Source: Rhizobium sp. WYJ-E13 (lineage in GTDB: Bacteria; Pseudomonadota; Alphaproteobacteria; Rhizobiales; Rhizobiaceae). Taken from it: a stretch of 64,000 nt of DNA. Of the stretch, positions 61,541 through 64,000 are shown piece by piece. The DNA lies in contig NZ_CP076854.1 in assembly GCF_018987265.1 (NCBI RefSeq), positions 1,736,001-1,800,000 on the forward strand, written 5' to 3'. How positions within the stretch are numbered: the stretch's first letter is position 1; every line of letters begins with the position of its first letter. A program made the translations under genes and the position numbers. A model generated the notes under the pieces. The model made no database searches. It saw nothing but the letters and a program-made list of their open reading frames with translations, and was not told where the DNA came from.

Positions 61541-61981
61541 ATGAGTGACACGCAAGTCGCAGCATTGGACCATACGGTCCAGCTCACAAATCTATGGCTG
61601 AAAAAGCTTGTGGATCAACACCGTTTCAGCGACCGGCACGAAGCATACAACGCTTTGAGAGCCGTCCTCCACGCGTTGCGCGACCAACTGACGGTAGAGC
61701 AGGCGGTTCATCTGTCGGCACAACTGCCGATGCTGGTGCGCGGGATCTATTTCGAAAATTGGCACATCGGCGCTGAAAAGAAGCGCATGCGGAGTATCGA
61801 CGACTTCACGCAGCAGGTAGCAAACCACCTTCCGCCACAGTTTCCACGCGACCCCAAAGCGACCAGCAGGGCTGTATTCGATCTCCTGTGGCAGGAGATC
61901 GACCCGGGTCTGTCGGAAAAGTTGATCGACGAATTACCCGATGTCCTGCGCCCCCTTTGGCTGTCCGTTATAGAGCGATAA
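61541..61981 (+). CDS. DUF2267 protein
   Basis: 146 aa, helical. Family features are HEAYNALRAVLHALRDQLTVEQAVHLSAQLPMLVRGIYFENW (span) near residues 32-75 and the second copy PRDPKATSRAVFDLLWQEIDPGLSEKLIDELPDVLRPLW. The repeated layout is typical of DUF2267, a family found with stress genes and of unknown role. The ATG at 61541 follows GAAGGAGATGGAA. It is 102 nt after the CBS-BON gene, same direction, probably one transcription unit. Confidence 0.83.
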   Translation: MSDTQVAALDHTVQLTNLWLKKLVDQHRFSDRHEAYNALRAVLHALRDQLTVEQAVHLSAQLPMLVRGIYFENWHIGAEKKRMRSIDDFTQQVANHLPPQFPRDPKATSRAVFDLLWQEIDPGLSEKLIDELPDVLRPLWLSVIER

Positions 61982-62076
61982 TTGCCCATCACGAGAAACG
62001 ACAAGCCGCGGTCACACAGGCTTGAAGAGGGATTATCAGTTTTAAGGATGTTGAGCACACAGAGGAGGAGAAGAAG

Positions 62077-62349
62077 ATGTCAGTCCCTAACGAGCTCGTC
62101 GAACCTTGGCATGAGCCGGTATATGTGCAGGTCGAGGCGCGAGGGCCGCAGATCATTCACAATCCGGCCGAAGCACTCGAGTTTCTCGCAAACGATTGGG
62201 TCGGATCGCGTCGAAAGCACTCATTCGCGCGGGAAATCTGTTCGGCTGCCGTGCGAAATCAAATTTCCAGCGACACCGCGCGCGAGGCGTTCTTGCAAGC
62301 AGTTCTCGATGCCAAAATAAACACCCGCGCCCCGGACAGTCAGCAGTAA
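62077..62349 (+). CDS. DUF982 protein
   Basis: 90 aa. The sequence EPVYVQVEARGPQIIHNPAEALEFLANDW and the closing AAVRNQISSDTAREAFLQAVLDAKI are characteristic of DUF982, a family of small proteins expanded in Rhizobiaceae with no known function. GGAGGAGAAGAAG precedes the ATG. It follows the DUF2267 gene by 95 nt and converges with the kinase-like gene (114 nt apart). Confidence 0.84.
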   Translation: MSVPNELVEPWHEPVYVQVEARGPQIIHNPAEALEFLANDWVGSRRKHSFAREICSAAVRNQISSDTAREAFLQAVLDAKINTRAPDSQQ

Positions 62350-62463
62350 ATTCCGGAGAGCCGCTTCGCCCGCCTCGAGAAGCCTTCCGGCAAGCATTAT
62401 GCGTCAAAAGCGATCCTGGCCGGCACGCGCCCCCGACGGCCGCTAGACGACGGCGCTCCAAAT

Positions 62464-63492
62464 TCAACGCGCCATTTTCGAGCCCACGCTGAAACCTGAA
62501 TACAAAGCGGCCTGCGCCAAGCTAACATACCTGTCCGTCTTCTGCTCCCATACGCTCGTTTCCTTTGCGCTGCCGTCAATCAGATGAGAATAGCTCATGC
62601 GTGCCCGCAGCGTTGCTCGAAAGGCCACGTAGAAGAACCACAGACTGTCGGGAATTTGATCGGCGAGCGCATGTTGCAGAAGACCTCGTATAGTCTCGCC
62701 TGCATCTCCCGCGCCTGAAAAGGCGCATTCCATCGCAAGAAAAGCAACCTCATCGAAGGGATCGATGAAGCGAAGTCGAGGATTGAACTCCAGGCAATCA
62801 AAAATCACGAGCGGGTCGCAGAAACATATGTGCTCGGGGCGCAGGTCGCCATGTCCCTCCACATAATGTCCACTCTCGATCCGTTGGACGATCGCATTCT
62901 GTACAGCATAAAAGGCGCAATCGAGGTCATTCAACACATGCGCAATTGCTCGATGATCGACGTCGAAACCCTCATGTCTCAACGTCTCCCTGGTGATGTC
63001 CTTCTGGCACTCGAGCGTGCGAAGATGGTCGCGAGGATCGATCGCTGGCCGAGCGCCCGTTCGATAGAAGTCGGCTAGCCGATCCACGAGCCCTGTCATA
63101 TGCCCCGGCGTGACGGCCCCGGTCTCAAGAAGCCGGTCAAGCATCAGCTTGTCTGGAAGGCGACGCATTTCCACCAGCCACTCGACCGCCTTGCCGCTTC
63201 CATCGAGACAGAGCGATCCATCCGCCTGCAATGTTACGGGTAGCACCGAGAGATACGTGTCCGGCGCCAGGCGCCGGTTGAGGCGCACCTCCTCACGACA
63301 ATTGACCTCGCGTGCGGCGAGCGTCGAAAAGTTCATGAAAGGACCCGTTACCGGCTTCTTCAGCTTGTAAACCCTGTCATCATGCAAGAAGACGAAGGAC
63401 ATATGGGTTTCGCGAACGGTGACCGGAAAGTCCGGCTTGCCGTAGGTGGACGGTTCGCTCAGAAAGCTGACAATCTCGTTCAGGGTCGCCAA
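62464..63492 (-). CDS. Aminoglycoside-phosphotransferase-fold (COG2187-like) protein
   Basis: 342 aa. It has a kinase-like fold with VFLHDDRVYKLKKPV near residue 35 (Lys for ATP), the catalytic loop HGDLRPEHICF with Asp, and the metal-binding DCLEFNPRLRFIDPFDEVAFLAMEC region (span). Longer relatives carry a second P-loop kinase domain after this; here the frame ends without one. I choose TTG at 63492: GAGGAG precedes it by 6 nt and the FixK-type box then sits at the usual 63 nt; the alternative TTG at 63510 has no such site. Substrate unknown. Confidence 0.75.
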   Translation of the reverse strand: MATLNEIVSFLSEPSTYGKPDFPVTVRETHMSFVFLHDDRVYKLKKPVTGPFMNFSTLAAREVNCREEVRLNRRLAPDTYLSVLPVTLQADGSLCLDGSGKAVEWLVEMRRLPDKLMLDRLLETGAVTPGHMTGLVDRLADFYRTGARPAIDPRDHLRTLECQKDITRETLRHEGFDVDHRAIAHVLNDLDCAFYAVQNAIVQRIESGHYVEGHGDLRPEHICFCDPLVIFDCLEFNPRLRFIDPFDEVAFLAMECAFSGAGDAGETIRGLLQHALADQIPDSLWFFYVAFRATLRARMSYSHLIDGSAKETSVWEQKTDRYVSLAQAALYSGFSVGSKMAR

Positions 63493-63548
63493 AGAAAACT
63501 CCTCAAGCAAGTATCGAACAATCTTAATCGAAAGAGCGTCTTCTCCGG

Positions 63549-63562
63549 TTGATGTCGGTCAA
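63549..63562 (-). promoter_or_regulatory. FNR/FixK-type box (leftward)
   Basis: TTGATGTCGGTCAA fits the consensus. Read leftward, TTAAGA lies 21 nt after it and the TTG start at 63492 is 63 nt from the centre. Confidence 0.7.
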
Positions 63563-63576
63563 TCCGCTTTCCCGTT

Positions 63577-63590
63577 TTGACTTCGATCAT
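63577..63590 (+). promoter_or_regulatory. FNR/FixK-type box (rightward)
   Basis: TTGACTTCGATCAT, one mismatch at the last base. TATTCT follows after 21 nt and the ATG at 63642 is 58 nt from the centre. It lies 15 nt from the leftward box, giving a divergent promoter pair. Confidence 0.6.
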
Positions 63591-63641
63591 GGCAGTGGCG
63601 CTGGGCCAGCTTATTCTCTCTGGCGTTTAGAGGAGGGTGCC

Positions 63642-64000
63642 ATGACCATGTTCGCGAAAGTCGATAAGCGTCTGACGCGTCTGTTCCGTCGTCTTGACAG
63701 TGCTCTTACGTCCACCGACGAACACGTCAATCTGCTTCATCAGGCCTGGCTCGACCGACGAGGTCAGAAAATAGCGCCAGATCCAGAGCCTTTCCTGTCG
63801 CCGTCGTCCGAAGCCCCCGGTGGTGGCCTCGTCTTGCGCGCGGAACCGGACAATCGCTATCGGTTGGTCTCGGGACTGGCAGCGGCAAAGGATCTTCTCG
63901 GCTCATGTCCGGGCGAAGGACATCTAGAGAAGGCAGCGGACAAACGAGGGGCCGTGCGTCTTCGAAGCCTGATGCGCTTCATCGAGCAGACCGGAGAGCC
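63642..64000 (+). CDS. 5' part of an unidentified protein (cut by window edge)
   Basis: The frame from ATG 63642 is open to the window end (119 codons). AGGAGGG lies 5 nt before the ATG, a strong site, and a FixK-type box with TATTCT is upstream. The start reads MTMFAKVDKRLTRLFRRLDS, followed by a basic, proline-containing stretch and ALTSTDEHVNLLHQAWLDRRG. No membrane segment or known motif is visible in the part available. Confidence 0.65.
   Translation, partial: MTMFAKVDKRLTRLFRRLDSALTSTDEHVNLLHQAWLDRRGQKIAPDPEPFLSPSSEAPGGGLVLRAEPDNRYRLVSGLAAAKDLLGSCPGEGHLEKAADKRGAVRLRSLMRFIEQTGE

Noticed and set aside
1..64000. tRNA, rRNA, CRISPR, insertion sequence or prophage signatures
   Set aside because: None seen on reading: no spaced direct repeats, transposase motifs or integrase-type genes; no systematic search was possible.

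Overview
The window looks like a replicon of a Rhizobium-type alphaproteobacterium, probably a large plasmid or chromid. The evidence is high GC, a RIME-like rhizobial palindrome (1330-1430), a hybrid FixL with a heme-PAS domain next to a FixK gene, a bigR-blh operon and rhizobial stress families (DUF982, DUF2267, host-attachment protein). Placement on a plasmid is inference. No tRNA, rRNA, CRISPR array, insertion sequence or replication origin was recognised.

Region A (1-10.2 kb) is a catabolic locus. A divergent GntR/FCD regulator and the 12-bp palindrome ATCCTATAGGAT (5183-5194) separate a leftward set (Fe-dependent alcohol dehydrogenase, succinate-semialdehyde-type dehydrogenase, alpha/beta hydrolase) from a rightward ribose-type ABC importer with a DJ-1/PfpI protein. 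A lone dhaK lies at the far left. The dehydrogenase pair recalls the gamma-hydroxybutyrate (blc/att) pathway, but the substrate is not proven.

Region B (10.4-34.1 kb) encodes a complete route for methylated amines. Tmm converts trimethylamine to TMAO, Tdm cleaves TMAO to dimethylamine plus formaldehyde, and DmmDABC demethylates dimethylamine to methylamine. GmaS, MgsABC and MgdABCD then run the N-methylglutamate pathway, and FolD and PurU oxidise the THF-bound C1 unit to formate. An APC permease, an XRE-cupin regulator, a GlxA/AraC regulator and a small PAS-chemoreceptor accompany the enzymes.

Region C (34.2-64.0 kb) is a low-oxygen and stress island. It carries hybrid FixL (40279-42180), FixK (42214-42966) and a direct repeat upstream of fixK that resembles the K-box. 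About fourteen FNR/FixK-type boxes (TTGAY-N4-RTCAA or close) occur, many with the box centre about 60 nt upstream of a start codon and a -10-like hexamer near 21 nt after the box. Targets include universal stress proteins, an FtsH paralogue, BON and CBS proteins, a host-attachment protein, Hsp20 (with a candidate RNA thermometer) and unknown small genes. Embedded in it is an H2S/persulfide detoxification operon (blh-bigR-yeeE-yeeE-tauE, 53.5-56.8 kb) with its own AT-rich palindromic operator. A truncated phosphotransacetylase remnant (59979-60470) suggests partial decay of a fermentative module.

Genes cut by the window edges are at 1-276 and 63642-64000.
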